Source: an uncultured Chloracidobacterium sp. (lineage in GTDB: Bacteria > Acidobacteriota > Blastocatellia > Chloracidobacteriales > Chloracidobacteriaceae). Taken from it: 40,176 nt of DNA. Of the stretch, positions 16,380 through 25,394 are shown one piece after another (the first letter of the stretch is position 1; every line of letters begins with the position of its first letter). The notes under the pieces are model-generated. The model was not told where the DNA came from, did not search any database, and saw only the letters and a program-made list of their open reading frames with translations. Made by a program: the position numbers and the translations under genes. The stretch is from contig CALCKX010000074.1 of NCBI GenBank assembly GCA_937966115.1, positions 1 through 40,176 on the forward strand, in the 5' to 3' direction.

Positions 16380-17837
16380 GTGGCGAATTTACTCGATTTT
16401 GACATTGACCGCCTGCAGGCGGCGCTGCTGGCGCGGGATTGCTCGGCGACCGAAATTTGCCGGGCGGCGCTGGAAGCCATCGAGCGGCGCAACCCGGAGC
16501 TTAACGCGCTGCTGCTGACGCTGCCCGACCGGGCGCTCGCGCAGGCGGCCGCCACCGACGCCCGCCTGGCGGCCGGCGCGCCGCCGCGCCCGCTGGAAGG
16601 GGTTCCGCTGGTTGTCAAGGACAACCAATGCCTCGCCGGCGCGCGCGTGACCTGCGCTTCCAAAATTCTGGCCAACTACACCGCGACCTACACGGCGACG
16701 GCGGTGGCGCGGCTAGAGGCCGCCGGGGCGGTCATCGTCGGCAAGGCAAACCTGGATGAGTTCGCTATGGGCTCGTCGAATGAGAACTCGGCTTTTGGCC
16801 CCGCGCGCCATCCGCTCGACCCCACTCGCGTGCCGGGCGGCTCCAGCGGCGGCAGCGCGGCGGCGGTCGCGGCCGGGATGTGCTTGGCGGCGACCGGCAG
16901 CGACACCGGCGGCTCGATTCGTCAGCCGGCCAGCTTTTGCGGCATCGTCGGCGTCAAGCCGACTTATGGCCGCGTGTCGCGCTACGGGCTGGTCGCCTTC
17001 GGGTCATCCCTGGACCAGATTGGCCCGATGACGCGCACCGTCCGCGACGCGGCGCGCCTGCTTGGCGCGATGGCGGGCCATGACGAGCATGACGCCACCA
17101 GCTCGCTGCATGCGGTTCCAGACTATTTGGCTGAGTTGAGCGAAGAGGCGGGCGCCCAGGACCTGCGCGGATGGCGCATCGGGGTGGCGCGCGAGGCGTT
17201 TGGCGACGGGCTGGACGCGGAAGTCGAAGCCGCCGCGCGAGCGGCGCTCGCGGCATATGAGTCGCTCGGCGCGACGCTGGTCGAGGTGTCGCTGCCGCAT
17301 CTGAGCTACGCGATTGCCGACTACTACATCATCGCCACGGCTGAGGCGAGCGCCAACCTGGCGCGCTTTGACGGCGTTCGGTATGGCTATCGCGCGCCGG
17401 GCGTGACGACGGTGCATGATCTCTACGCCCTGAGCCGCGAGCAGGGCTTTGGCCCCGAAGTCAAGCGGCGCATTTTGCTGGGCACCTACGCGCTGTCGTC
17501 GGGCTACTACGACGCCTACTACCTGAAAGCCCAGAAAGCGCGCGCGCTCTTGCGGCGCGACTTCGACCAAGCGTTTCAGGCCTGCGAGATTCTCGTGATG
17601 CCGACGACGCCCACCCCGGCGTTCAAGCTTGGCGAAAAAACGGACGACCCGTTGCAGATGTATTTGTCCGACATCTACACGGTCACGCTCAATCTAGCTG
17701 GCGTGCCAGGCATGAGCCTGCCCTGTGGACAGAGCGGCGCGGGGCTGCCGATTGGGCTTCAGATCGTCGCGCCCGCCTTTGAGGAAAGCCGGATGTTTCG
17801 CGCCGGGCGGGCGTTAGAGCGCGCGCTGGCGTCGTAG
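16380..17837 (+). CDS. gatA: Asp-tRNA(Asn)/Glu-tRNA(Gln) amidotransferase subunit A
   Basis: GatA hydrolyses glutamine to supply ammonia for converting Glu-tRNA(Gln) or Asp-tRNA(Asn) to the amidated form. From the GTG at 16380 the product is 485 residues, the usual length. It shows the amidase catalytic Lys80 in VVKDNQ, the cis-Ser in [14 protein letters not shown] near 155-156, and Ser179 in [16 protein letters not shown]. These positions are one residue from those of characterised GatA, which supports this start over the open frame reaching 16275. [19 protein letters not shown] and FDGVRYG also match. gatB and gatC are not adjacent. No good ribosome binding site precedes the GTG. Confidence 0.92.
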   Translation: MANLLDFDIDRLQAALLARDCSATEICRAALEAIERRNPELNALLLTLPDRALAQAAATDARLAAGAPPRPLEGVPLVVKDNQCLAGARVTCASKILANYTATYTATAVARLEAAGAVIVGKANLDEFAMGSSNENSAFGPARHPLDPTRVPGGSSGGSAAAVAAGMCLAATGSDTGGSIRQPASFCGIVGVKPTYGRVSRYGLVAFGSSLDQIGPMTRTVRDAARLLGAMAGHDEHDATSSLHAVPDYLAELSEEAGAQDLRGWRIGVAREAFGDGLDAEVEAAARAALAAYESLGATLVEVSLPHLSYAIADYYIIATAEASANLARFDGVRYGYRAPGVTTVHDLYALSREQGFGPEVKRRILLGTYALSSGYYDAYYLKAQKARALLRRDFDQAFQACEILVMPTTPTPAFKLGEKTDDPLQMYLSDIYTVTLNLAGVPGMSLPCGQSGAGLPIGLQIVAPAFEESRMFRAGRALERALAS

Positions 17838-17869
17838 CGAGCAAACGAGTAGCCTTGGAGTCGCCAGAC

Positions 17870-18868
17870 ATGGCAAGCCGAAAGCGACGTTATGCAGGAA
17901 GGGCGAGCGGCGCGCTGTTGTTGAGCGGCGCGCTGTTCGCGGCGGTCGGCGCGCAGTCGCCGCCGGGCATCCCCCCGCAAGCGATAACGGTCGGCCCCGC
18001 GCGGATGGCTTTGGAAGAAACGCCGGAAGAGCGCCAAGCCAACCTCGAAGCCGCCCGGCTGGTGCTGGAGCAGGGGCTTATGGAGCGCAACGCCGACCGG
18101 CGGGCCGAAGTCGCCATGGCGCTGAGCCTGACGCGCGTCGAGAACAACCCGTTCCCGCTGCTTGAAATCGCGATTGCCGACAAGGACATCTACGTGCAGG
18201 TCGCGGCTTGCGCCTCGCTCGCGGGGCTGCGCGATTCGCGCGCCCTGCTGCTGCTGAAAAAAGCGCTTGACAGCGAGACGCCGGAAGTCGCCTTCGCCGC
18301 CGCCAAGGCGCTTTACTTGCACGGCGACCCGGAAGGCAAACAAGCCCTGATAGACATCGCGACCGGCGAGCGGCCGGCTAAATCCGGGTACTTTTCGGCT
18401 CAGCGGCGCGCTATGTTTCGCTCGATGAAAACGCCCGGCGGCTTTTTTCGGCTGGCCTTTCGCTACGGGATTGGGTTCGCGCCCGTGCCGGGCCTTGGCA
18501 TGGGGATTTCCTCGCTGGCTGGACTGCTCGCGGACGCCAGCCTTTCGGGGCGAGCGCAGGCAATTGCCGCGCTGCCGCCCGTCACCAGCGAAGACACCGT
18601 CGCCATGCTGCGCGAGGCGCTGACGGACGAAGACTGGGCGGTGCGGGCGGCGGCGGTTCACGCGCTGGCGATGAGCGACCAGACAGCGGCGCGGCGCGAC
18701 CTTGCGCCGCTTTTTCAAGATAAGAAAGAAGCCGTCCGGTACCGGGCCGCGGCGGCGTACCTGCGCCTGGACACAGAGCCAGCGGCGCCGGCGGAGCCAG
18801 CCGCCAAGCGCCCCGCCAAGCCGGCGACAAAGCCCCGGCCAGCCAAGCGCGCCCGCGCGCGCGACTGA
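17870..18868 (+). CDS. Exported HEAT-repeat protein with Lys/Pro/Ala tail
   Basis: The 332-residue protein starts with a basic N-terminus and a signal peptide (GALLLSGALFAAVGAQS). It contains HEAT-like helical repeats at about 100-170 (VQVAACASLAGLRDSRALLLLKKAL, VAFAAAKALYLHGD) and again near 245-305 (LREALTDEDWAVRAAAVHALAM, AVRYRAAAAYLRLD). A hydrophobic glycine-rich patch lies near 190-220. The last 35 residues are rich in Pro, Ala, Lys and Arg. HEAT arrays form scaffolds for protein contact; the partner is unknown. GGAG lies nine bases before the ATG at 17870, and a TTG at 17855 is less likely. A GC-rich hairpin follows the stop. Confidence 0.75.
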   Translation: MASRKRRYAGRASGALLLSGALFAAVGAQSPPGIPPQAITVGPARMALEETPEERQANLEAARLVLEQGLMERNADRRAEVAMALSLTRVENNPFPLLEIAIADKDIYVQVAACASLAGLRDSRALLLLKKALDSETPEVAFAAAKALYLHGDPEGKQALIDIATGERPAKSGYFSAQRRAMFRSMKTPGGFFRLAFRYGIGFAPVPGLGMGISSLAGLLADASLSGRAQAIAALPPVTSEDTVAMLREALTDEDWAVRAAAVHALAMSDQTAARRDLAPLFQDKKEAVRYRAAAAYLRLDTEPAAPAEPAAKRPAKPATKPRPAKRARARD

Positions 18869-18874
18869 CGCCCA

Positions 18875-18898
18875 GGCGGCGCCCGCTGGAGCGCCGCC
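18875..18898 (+). terminator. GC-rich hairpin after the HEAT-repeat gene
   Basis: GGCGGCGC at 18875-18882 and GCGCCGCC at 18891-18898 form a perfect eight-pair stem with an eight-base loop, six bases after the stop. No T-tract follows, so this may slow or protect transcript ends rather than be a full intrinsic terminator. Confidence 0.4.
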
Positions 18899-18956
18899 CG
18901 CCGAGGAGCCGTTTCGCCTGCCCTGAAAAAGCCCCTCCGCCGCGCCTGGCAAGCGC

Positions 18957-18986
18957 CTGGCACAGTCAACGCTAGCGGAGTACAAT
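18957..18986 (+). promoter_or_regulatory. Possible promoter for the large ATPase gene
   Basis: TACAAT at 18981-18986 matches five of six -10 positions, and CTGGCA at 18957-18962 (four of six) lies 18 bases upstream. The leader to the ATG at 19099 would be about 105 bases. This is one of the better promoter-like matches in the window. Confidence 0.4.
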
Positions 18987-19098
18987 GGCGTGCGCGACCT
19001 GCTCCTGCTCGCCTCCCGATTTGCTCCGATTCGCGGCGACTTCTTCATCAAGCCTGACGCGCGGGCAATAGACGCTAGACTCGTCGCAAACAAAACCC

Positions 19099-22000
19099 AT
19101 GGCTCAGAAAATACGCGATTGCCTAAACGTTGCCGAGTTCGTCCCGGTAGACTTCGCCGCCCCGGGCTGGGAGCGCGACCTGCTTCAGCGGGCGCTCCTC
19201 ACTTACGAGTTCGGCGACATCCTGCAGCGGCTCAGCGAGCGGTTGGTTGAGCCGACGCCAGCCGGCCACCGCGCTTCGCTGCTGGTTGGGCCGCCAGGCA
19301 GCGGGAAGTCGTTTTTGCTGCGGCTAATCCATGCGCTGGCGCAGTCTGCGGGAAAGCCGCTCGGCCCGGCTTCGCAGCGGCTACAGGATATCCATGCCCA
19401 GCTTGGGGCGCGGCGCTGGCATGTGGTCAGTCTTTACAGCGGGCAAGTTGGGCAGCCGGCCGTCTCGTTGCCAGCGCTCGACTACTTGGGACGCTTTGTC
19501 AGCTACGCGATCACAGCCGACGGCCTGGCCTCGGGAGGGGATCAGCCGGCGCTGGGTGATATTCTCGCCGCCTCTCAGTCCCTGCCTAAGGGCGAGGGAG
19601 GGGTCATCCTGATTGACGGGCTGGACGATCTCCTCCACGAGCGCTCGCCGCGCACGGCGAAGCCAGTGGTGAAAACGCTCGAGCTGCTCAGTCAGGCGTC
19701 GCGCCAGTCGCCGTTTTGCGTTTATGTCTCAGCGACGGATGATTTGCTCGATCCGGTCAAAGGTCGCCGGCTGTCAGCCGAGCAGGTCGCCACGCTGCTT
19801 GGCGGCTACAGCGTCGAATACCTTGGCGAAAACGCCATCCCGGCTCTCATCGGGGCGCATCTGCTGACCAAAAACGCCCGCCAGCGGCACTCGATCGCGC
19901 AGGTGCGCAAGCAGCTCCAGTCGAAGCTTCCAGAGCTGCGACTGGATGAGCAACGACTCATCAACCTCTATCCGCTGCATCCGATGGCGTGGGATATTGG
20001 GGCGCGACTGCGGCGTTACCTCAGCGGCTTCTCTTTCCCAGCTTTCGCTCTGAAAGCCGTCGAGCGGATTCGGAATCGCCCATCGGAAAGTCTTTTTACG
20101 GTGGACGAGATGTTCGACGCGTTGGAGCCGTTGTTGCGCGCGGCGCCGGCTTTGACGTATGCCTTTGAAAACTACGACCAGGCGACCGAGACGGTGCTTC
20201 CGCGCATCAGTCAGGGTCAGCGCCTGCACACGCGCATGCTGCTCAAGGCGATGCTGATGCACTCGCTGGCTGAGGTGCCCGCGACGGTGCGCAACCTGAC
20301 CAACAGCATCCTGTTTTATGATCTTTACGGTCAAAAGCCGACCTACAAGCTGTCGGCGGCGCTGCTTCAGCAAATCAAGGCGCTGTCCAAGAATGTCATC
20401 TTTACTGGGGACAACGCGGACGAGCGGGAATATCGGTTCCCCCTGCAGCCGGGCGAGGCGCTCGACAGCCTTGTGGATGCGCAGGCGAGCGCGCTCAGCG
20501 ACAGCGATCCTCGCCTCAACCTCGCCCTGCTGGCGGCCGGCAGTCTGCTTTTCGACGACTTTCCGCTTGGATTCGCCGTGGATGGCGATAAGCTCTGGAC
20601 TATCCGCTGCGCCGACTTCTGGCATATCATCCAGCAGGACGCGCTGGGCGTCGTCTGGGAGCCGGCCCAAGCGCAGCGCGGCAGCGCCCATCAGATACGG
20701 GTGCACTTTCCGCGCCGCGCCGGGCAAGCCGACTTCGACCTGGCAGCGTTGCAGTCCGGCGAGCTGGGAACCCATTGGCTGCCGGGCGCGCTTGACTTGG
20801 AAGATATCTGGACGCTCAAGCGGCTAGTCTGTCTCTCAGACCCGACGCTGCTCGGCGGCGGCGCGCCAGATGACGCGATTGCCCGGCGCATCATCGAGGA
20901 AGCGCGGCAGGCGGGGCTGGCGCTCTTCCGCCGCAAATACCTTTCCGAAGGGCGCTTTGTCTTTCGGAGCGGCACGGTCAGCGACGTTCCGCTACCGACC
21001 CTGCCCGCGCCTTGGCAGATGTGGGAGTGGCTCCTGCCGCTCACGTCGCCGGTTGCGCCGGAAGGGGCGTCTGAAGCCCTGTCGCTCGACGCAGCCCTGT
21101 GGATTGGCCATCTCGCCGCGCCTGCCCGCCAGCGCGCCGAGATGTTCATTCCCGAGGACGCTGAGCGGGCGCTCGGGGAGCTGAGCGCCTACTGCTACGC
21201 CTGGCGGCAACGCGACCTCTCGAAGGCGGTCGAGACGCTGTCACAAGCGCCGGCGCAGGAAACTGAAATCTGGGAGGCGCTGCGCGTCGTCCGGCAGTTT
21301 GAGCGGGTCGCCGCCCATGCGCGCCACGCTGTCATGCGCAAATCCATCACGGAAGAGCTAGAAGAGATCATCCTGCTTTTCGACAGCGATCTGGACGCCT
21401 TCTGGCGCGACCGCGCCACGCTGGAATCGGTCTATAGCTACAGCCAGGCGCAAGCGAGCTGCGAAGCCAAGCTGCGCTATCTCAACGAGAGCTTCCCCAC
21501 GAGCAATCCGACCGCCGAGCGGATTCGCTCCACCTTCAAGCTCCGGGGCGCGCCGCCGTGGCGGTTGTTTTACGCCAACAATCGCAAGCAGGTGGATTTG
21601 GCGTTCGGGGCCTTCCAGCCGGTCTATGCCGAGTTTTACAGCCTGCTTCACGCCGGCGCGACGCAGTCCAACGTCATCGAGCCGCTATGCACGCGACTGG
21701 TTTCCAGTCCCGAATGGCAAAATATGGAGCTGATCACGCAGCTCAGCATCAGCCGCCAGGACTTCCTCGTGGACGCCATCAACGAAATCTCGAGTCTCTA
21801 TCAGATGGTGTGTACCGAGCCGGTTGACGAGATTCTGCTCGTCCAGCCCAGGTGCCGCTGCGGCTTCGCCCCGGAAGAGGCGGGCCGGTTGCGCGCCGCG
21901 GAAGAGCGCGCCATGAGCCTGATTCGGCGCGGGCTCGACATTCACCGAGACATTCTGCGCGGCATGCGCAATGAAATTCGGGAGCGTCTCAAGCGGCGAC

Positions 22001-22116
22001 GGCAGCAGGTTTCGCCAGAAACCATCCACAAAATCGCGGCCCTGGTGGGGAATGACGAGATGCCGCTGCTGGATGACGAAACGATCCGCGTCCTCAATGA
22101 AGCGCTCGCCGAGTGA
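19099..22116 (+). CDS. Large P-loop ATPase of unknown function (possibly DUF6079/PglY-like)
   Basis: The 1005-residue cytoplasmic protein has a Walker A motif GPPGSGKS at 64-71 and a Walker B-like VILIDGLDDL at 169-178. An arginine-rich sensor-type stretch and winged-helix-like segments follow, giving an AAA/STAND-type N-terminal half. The C-terminal half is helical and ends with a PRCRCGF knuckle near residue 918 and a basic coiled-coil (RNEIRERLKRRRQQ). The layout resembles the DUF6079 proteins that include PglY of phage-defence (BREX type 2) loci, but I cannot confirm family membership by eye. No other BREX gene is near. Three genes follow in the same direction with short gaps: a small acidic protein, P-II and Amt. 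Defence, signalling or a nitrogen-linked role are all possible. Confidence 0.65.
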   Translation: MAQKIRDCLNVAEFVPVDFAAPGWERDLLQRALLTYEFGDILQRLSERLVEPTPAGHRASLLVGPPGSGKSFLLRLIHALAQSAGKPLGPASQRLQDIHAQLGARRWHVVSLYSGQVGQPAVSLPALDYLGRFVSYAITADGLASGGDQPALGDILAASQSLPKGEGGVILIDGLDDLLHERSPRTAKPVVKTLELLSQASRQSPFCVYVSATDDLLDPVKGRRLSAEQVATLLGGYSVEYLGENAIPALIGAHLLTKNARQRHSIAQVRKQLQSKLPELRLDEQRLINLYPLHPMAWDIGARLRRYLSGFSFPAFALKAVERIRNRPSESLFTVDEMFDALEPLLRAAPALTYAFENYDQATETVLPRISQGQRLHTRMLLKAMLMHSLAEVPATVRNLTNSILFYDLYGQKPTYKLSAALLQQIKALSKNVIFTGDNADEREYRFPLQPGEALDSLVDAQASALSDSDPRLNLALLAAGSLLFDDFPLGFAVDGDKLWTIRCADFWHIIQQDALGVVWEPAQAQRGSAHQIRVHFPRRAGQADFDLAALQSGELGTHWLPGALDLEDIWTLKRLVCLSDPTLLGGGAPDDAIARRIIEEARQAGLALFRRKYLSEGRFVFRSGTVSDVPLPTLPAPWQMWEWLLPLTSPVAPEGASEALSLDAALWIGHLAAPARQRAEMFIPEDAERALGELSAYCYAWRQRDLSKAVETLSQAPAQETEIWEALRVVRQFERVAAHARHAVMRKSITEELEEIILLFDSDLDAFWRDRATLESVYSYSQAQASCEAKLRYLNESFPTSNPTAERIRSTFKLRGAPPWRLFYANNRKQVDLAFGAFQPVYAEFYSLLHAGATQSNVIEPLCTRLVSSPEWQNMELITQLSISRQDFLVDAINEISSLYQMVCTEPVDEILLVQPRCRCGFAPEEAGRLRAAEERAMSLIRRGLDIHRDILRGMRNEIRERLKRRRQQVSPETIHKIAALVGNDEMPLLDDETIRVLNEALAE

Positions 22117-22161
22117 GCGCCCTTCGCCAGCGCGCCGCGCATCTTCGACGGAATCGCCGTC

Positions 22162-22470
22162 ATGCTCAAGACCGAACGCATTTACCTTGGCAAGCTTGGC
22201 TTGATACTCAACTCGCGCTACATTACCCAGACCGACGATGACCAGGTGGAGTATCGCTACATTGCCTCTTGCGGCGAGAGCTATTTGTTTGAAGTCATCG
22301 GCGATGACGTGTATGTCGTGGCCGAAAACGGCGACTTCGACGAGTTTGAGGCGTATGCCCGATACCTAGCCGAGGAAGCTTACCCAGCGCAGCGCGCCGG
22401 TCAGCCAGCCGGGGACAGCGCTGCCGCGGACGGCGACGCGCCGTCCGCTCCCCAGCGAGCCGGACCCTGA
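22162..22470 (+). CDS. Small acidic protein next to the large ATPase
   Basis: I do not recognise this 102-residue protein. The first 75 residues look like a compact beta-rich domain (RIYLGKLGLILNSRYITQ, YRYIASCGESYLFEVIGDD) followed by an acidic helix (FDEFEAYARYLAEEAY). The rest is a low-complexity Ala/Pro/Gly tail. Isoelectric point is clearly acidic. It starts 45 bases after the ATPase stop and ends 43 bases before the P-II gene, so all are probably one transcript. It could be a partner of the ATPase, whose C-terminus is basic. Confidence 0.6.
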   Translation: MLKTERIYLGKLGLILNSRYITQTDDDQVEYRYIASCGESYLFEVIGDDVYVVAENGDFDEFEAYARYLAEEAYPAQRAGQPAGDSAAADGDAPSAPQRAGP

Positions 22471-22513
22471 GCCGGCCCCGGAATCAGTCCCGAGCGAAAA
22501 GGCGGCGCGCGCC

Positions 22514-22936
22514 ATGAAACTCATCACAGCCATTATTCGTCCCGAGCGCCTGGCGGACGTCAAATCCGCCCTTTTCCGGGTTGGCGTGACCGGACTTTCA
22601 GTGAGCGGCATTCGGGGTCATGGAGGCGAGCCGGAGATCATCGAGCACGTTCGCGGGCAGCGCATCGTGGTGGAGTTTGCCGAAAAAGTCGAGTTGCGCA
22701 TCGCCGTATCCGAGGCGTTTGTCGAGCCGACGGTCGCCGCCATCCTGACGGCGGCCCGAACCGGCGCCGTCGGGGATGGGAAAATCTTTATCCAACCGCT
22801 GGAGCGCGTCATCCGCATCCGCACCGGCGAAGAAAACGAAGCCGCCCTGACGCCGCTCACAGCCGACCAGGTGCAGGCGCGGGCGTTGCAGGAAGCGCCC
22901 GTCCAAGGGACGGACAAGCTTGGAAAGACGCCATGA
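22514..22936 (+). CDS. P-II family nitrogen regulator with altered T-loop
   Basis: P-II proteins sense ATP/ADP and 2-oxoglutarate and gate the Amt channel. This 140-residue copy aligns with E. coli GlnB without gaps through residue 103. Lys58, Gly87-Asp88-Gly89-Lys90, Arg101 and Arg103 for nucleotide and 2-oxoglutarate contact are kept, as is the VGDGKIFI signature. In the T-loop, Tyr51 (the uridylylation site) is Ile, Tyr46 is Val, Gln39 is Glu and Lys40 is Pro; Arg47-Gly48 are kept. Uridylylation at Tyr51 is therefore impossible, and the Gln39 ligand for magnesium-2-oxoglutarate is changed. A 28-residue tail follows the normal end. The amt start overlaps its stop by four bases (ATGA), so the two are translationally coupled. 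Confidence 0.9.
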   Translation: MKLITAIIRPERLADVKSALFRVGVTGLSVSGIRGHGGEPEIIEHVRGQRIVVEFAEKVELRIAVSEAFVEPTVAAILTAARTGAVGDGKIFIQPLERVIRIRTGEENEAALTPLTADQVQARALQEAPVQGTDKLGKTP

Positions 22937-24198
22937 ACGAGACAGGCATTTCAGCCGGCGATACGGCTTGGCTGCTCGCCTCAGCCGCCCTGGTCTTTTT
23001 GATGACGCCGGGACTCGCTTTCTTTTACGGCGGACTGGTCAGCCGGCGACATGTCCTCAACACCTTGATGATGACGGTTGGGGCGCTCTGCGTCGCCGCG
23101 CTGGTCTGGGCCGCAATCGGCTACTCGCTGGCCTTCGCGCCTGGCGGCGCCTGGATTGGCGGGCTGGCGTGGGCTGGCTTTCAGGGCGTCGGCGGGGAGC
23201 CGCAGGCGGATTACGCCGCCACGGTGCCACACCTGGCCTATGCGGCGTTCCAAGGGATGTTCGCGGTCATTACGCCGGCGCTCATCGCCGGGGCGGTCGT
23301 GGGGCGCATGGACTTCCGGGCATACCTGCTCTTTGTGGCGCTGTGGTGCGTCGGCGTTTACGCCCCGGTGGCCCACTGGGTCTGGGGGCTTGGCGGATGG
23401 ATTCGGGCGTCCGGGGCGCTGGACTTCGCCGGCGGCGCGGTCGTGCATATCACGGCCGGGGCAGCGGCCCTGGTTGCGGCCGCCGTGGTCGGCGCGCGCG
23501 CCGATGTCAGGCGCTCGCCGCTTCGCCCGCACAATATCCCGTTCGTCCTGCTGGGAGCGGGGCTGCTGTGGTTTGGATGGTTCGGATTCAATGCCGGCTC
23601 GGCGCTGACGGCGGGCAGGCTGGCGAGCCTGGCCTTGGTCACGACGCACTTGAGCGCGGCGGCGGCCGTCCTGGTCTGGCTGGCGATTGAGACCGCTCGC
23701 GCGGGCAAGGCCACCGCGGTTGGGGGCGCCACGGCCGCCGTGGTCGGCTTGGTCGGCATCACGCCCGCGGCCGGCTTCGTGTCGCCGCTCGCGGCCATGG
23801 CGATTGGCGGCATCACGGCGGCGGTCTGCTACGCGGCTATCCAGTGGCGGACGCGCCTCAACCTCGATGACACGCTCGACGTTTTCGCCTGTCACGGCGT
23901 AGGCGGCATGTGCGGCGCGCTGTTGACGGGCGTCTTCGCGCAGCAGTCGCTCAACGAGGCCGGGGCGAACGGCTTATTGGCCGGCAACCCGAAGCTGGTG
24001 CTGACGCAGATGATCGCGGTCGTCGCCACGCTGGCTTACACGCTGGCGGCGACGTTTGTCCTGCTGAAGCTCATTGGTCTCGTCCTGCCGCTGCGCCTGC
24101 CGCTCGCCCAAGAGCTGGAAGGCATTGACCGCCACGCCCATGGCGAGGCCGCCTACCATGAAGCCACCGGGGACGACCTCTTTGACCCGGCGGTATAG
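22933..24198 (+). CDS. amt: Ammonium transporter Amt
   Basis: This 421-residue inner-membrane channel conducts ammonium. It has 11 membrane helices and the family signature DFAGGAVVHITAGAAALVAA, with the first pore His in VHITAG and the second in ACHGVGGMCGALLTG. FFYGGLVSRR near residue 31 and FGWFGFNAGSAL in the middle are typical. The cytoplasmic C-terminus (GIDRHAHGEAAYHE) is the usual P-II and gating contact. It overlaps the P-II gene by four bases, the standard glnK-amt arrangement. No leader-type signal peptide is needed in this family, and no odd residues were seen in the pore. Confidence 0.95.
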   Translation: MNETGISAGDTAWLLASAALVFLMTPGLAFFYGGLVSRRHVLNTLMMTVGALCVAALVWAAIGYSLAFAPGGAWIGGLAWAGFQGVGGEPQADYAATVPHLAYAAFQGMFAVITPALIAGAVVGRMDFRAYLLFVALWCVGVYAPVAHWVWGLGGWIRASGALDFAGGAVVHITAGAAALVAAAVVGARADVRRSPLRPHNIPFVLLGAGLLWFGWFGFNAGSALTAGRLASLALVTTHLSAAAAVLVWLAIETARAGKATAVGGATAAVVGLVGITPAAGFVSPLAAMAIGGITAAVCYAAIQWRTRLNLDDTLDVFACHGVGGMCGALLTGVFAQQSLNEAGANGLLAGNPKLVLTQMIAVVATLAYTLAATFVLLKLIGLVLPLRLPLAQELEGIDRHAHGEAAYHEATGDDLFDPAV

Positions 24199-24283
24199 CG
24201 CCAGGCAAGGGCTTGACCAACGCCCGCGCTTCAGCCGGCGAAGGCGCCTCGCGAAGCCCGGGCGCGAACGACGCTTGCGAATT

Positions 24284-25360
24284 GTGAACTACATCGGCAG
24301 TAAGCGCTCGCGGCTTTCTTTTCTGGAACGGCATATTCTGGAATTTTCATCGCCAGAAACGAGCTGGTCGTTTTTCGATGTCTTCGCGGGCACCGGAGCC
24401 GTGGGGCGACACTTCAAAAGGCTTGGCTTTCGCGTCATTTCAAACGACATTCAGCGCTATAGCTATTGCCTCAATCGGGCATACATCGGCATCAGCCAGG
24501 CGCCAGCTTTTGGCAACTTGGCAAGAACGCTGTCAACTTCCCTTGACCCTGCGCCCGATGAAGCCGCGGACGTCGTTCTTGGCTATTTGAACCAGCTCAG
24601 CGGGGTTGGCGGCTTCGTCTATCGCCATTACTGTTTGGGCGGCACGCTTGGCGGCCCCTTTCCGCGACAGTATTTCACGGACGAGAACGGAAAGCTTTGC
24701 GACGCCATCCGTCTCCAGATCGAGCAATGGCGTCAGGATGACCTCATTTCTGACGATGAATATTTCTACCTGCTGGCGAGCTTGATTGAGGCGGTTGACA
24801 AAGTGGCCAACACGGCTTCCGTTTACGGCGCTTTTCTCAAGCGAGTCAAGCCCAGCGCCCGCAAGTCGCTCAAGCTCGAGAAGCTCGAAATCATACCGAG
24901 CCAAAAGACGCACCAGGTTTATCAGCAGGACGGCAACCCGCTGGCGCGCAGCGTCGCCTGCGACATCCTCTACCTTGACCCGCCCTATAATCAACGCCAG
25001 TACGCCACCAACTACCATGTCCTGGAAACCATCGCCCGCTACGACAGCCCGGCGCTTCGCGGCGTCACTGGATTGCGCGACTACGCGCATCAGAAATCAG
25101 ACTTTTGCTATAAGTCAAAGGCGCTCAAATCGCTCGAGGACCTCATCCAAAACGCGAAAGCGCGCTATGTCTTCCTGAGCTACAATAGCGAGGGACTGAT
25201 GTCTGAACAGGACGTCATCTCCCTGATGAAGCGCTACGGCAAGGCGGAGCTGCGGCAAGAGGCACATCGGCGCTTCCGCGCCGATCTCAACCGCGAGAAC
25301 CGACGATACAGGGCGGATCAGGTCATTGAGTATCTGTTCTGTCTTGAAAAACTCGCCTAA
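24284..25360 (+). CDS. D12-class N6-adenine DNA methyltransferase (orphan)
   Basis: The 358-residue product starts with NYIGSKRSRLSFLE, typical of Dam/DpnM-type enzymes. It has the SAM-binding FDVFAGTGAVGRHF at 31-44 and the catalytic DPPY at 232-235, in the order of alpha-class N6-adenine methyltransferases. It transfers a methyl group to adenine in a short DNA motif. The motif recognised is unknown. The GTG at 24284 places the conserved NYIGSK directly at the start; a TTG at 24275 would add three residues. The frame runs upstream into amt but is not coding there. No restriction endonuclease gene is adjacent, so it may be a solitary methylase. Codons are less GC-rich than in the neighbours, which suggests acquisition by transfer. 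Confidence 0.85.
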   Translation: MNYIGSKRSRLSFLERHILEFSSPETSWSFFDVFAGTGAVGRHFKRLGFRVISNDIQRYSYCLNRAYIGISQAPAFGNLARTLSTSLDPAPDEAADVVLGYLNQLSGVGGFVYRHYCLGGTLGGPFPRQYFTDENGKLCDAIRLQIEQWRQDDLISDDEYFYLLASLIEAVDKVANTASVYGAFLKRVKPSARKSLKLEKLEIIPSQKTHQVYQQDGNPLARSVACDILYLDPPYNQRQYATNYHVLETIARYDSPALRGVTGLRDYAHQKSDFCYKSKALKSLEDLIQNAKARYVFLSYNSEGLMSEQDVISLMKRYGKAELRQEAHRRFRADLNRENRRYRADQVIEYLFCLEKLA

Positions 25361-25394
25361 AGGCTTTTTCGACGAGACCTGACTTCGCGCCGCC

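Noticed and set aside
17759-19093. Long minus-strand frame of 444 codons opposite the gatA end and HEAT-repeat gene
   Set aside because: Arg/Gly/Ala-rich translation without motifs, antisense to a convincing coding frame.
19099-25360. Complete BREX or restriction-modification locus
   Set aside because: The ATPase and methyltransferase are separated by P-II and Amt, and no PglX, PglZ, BrxL or endonuclease gene is present.
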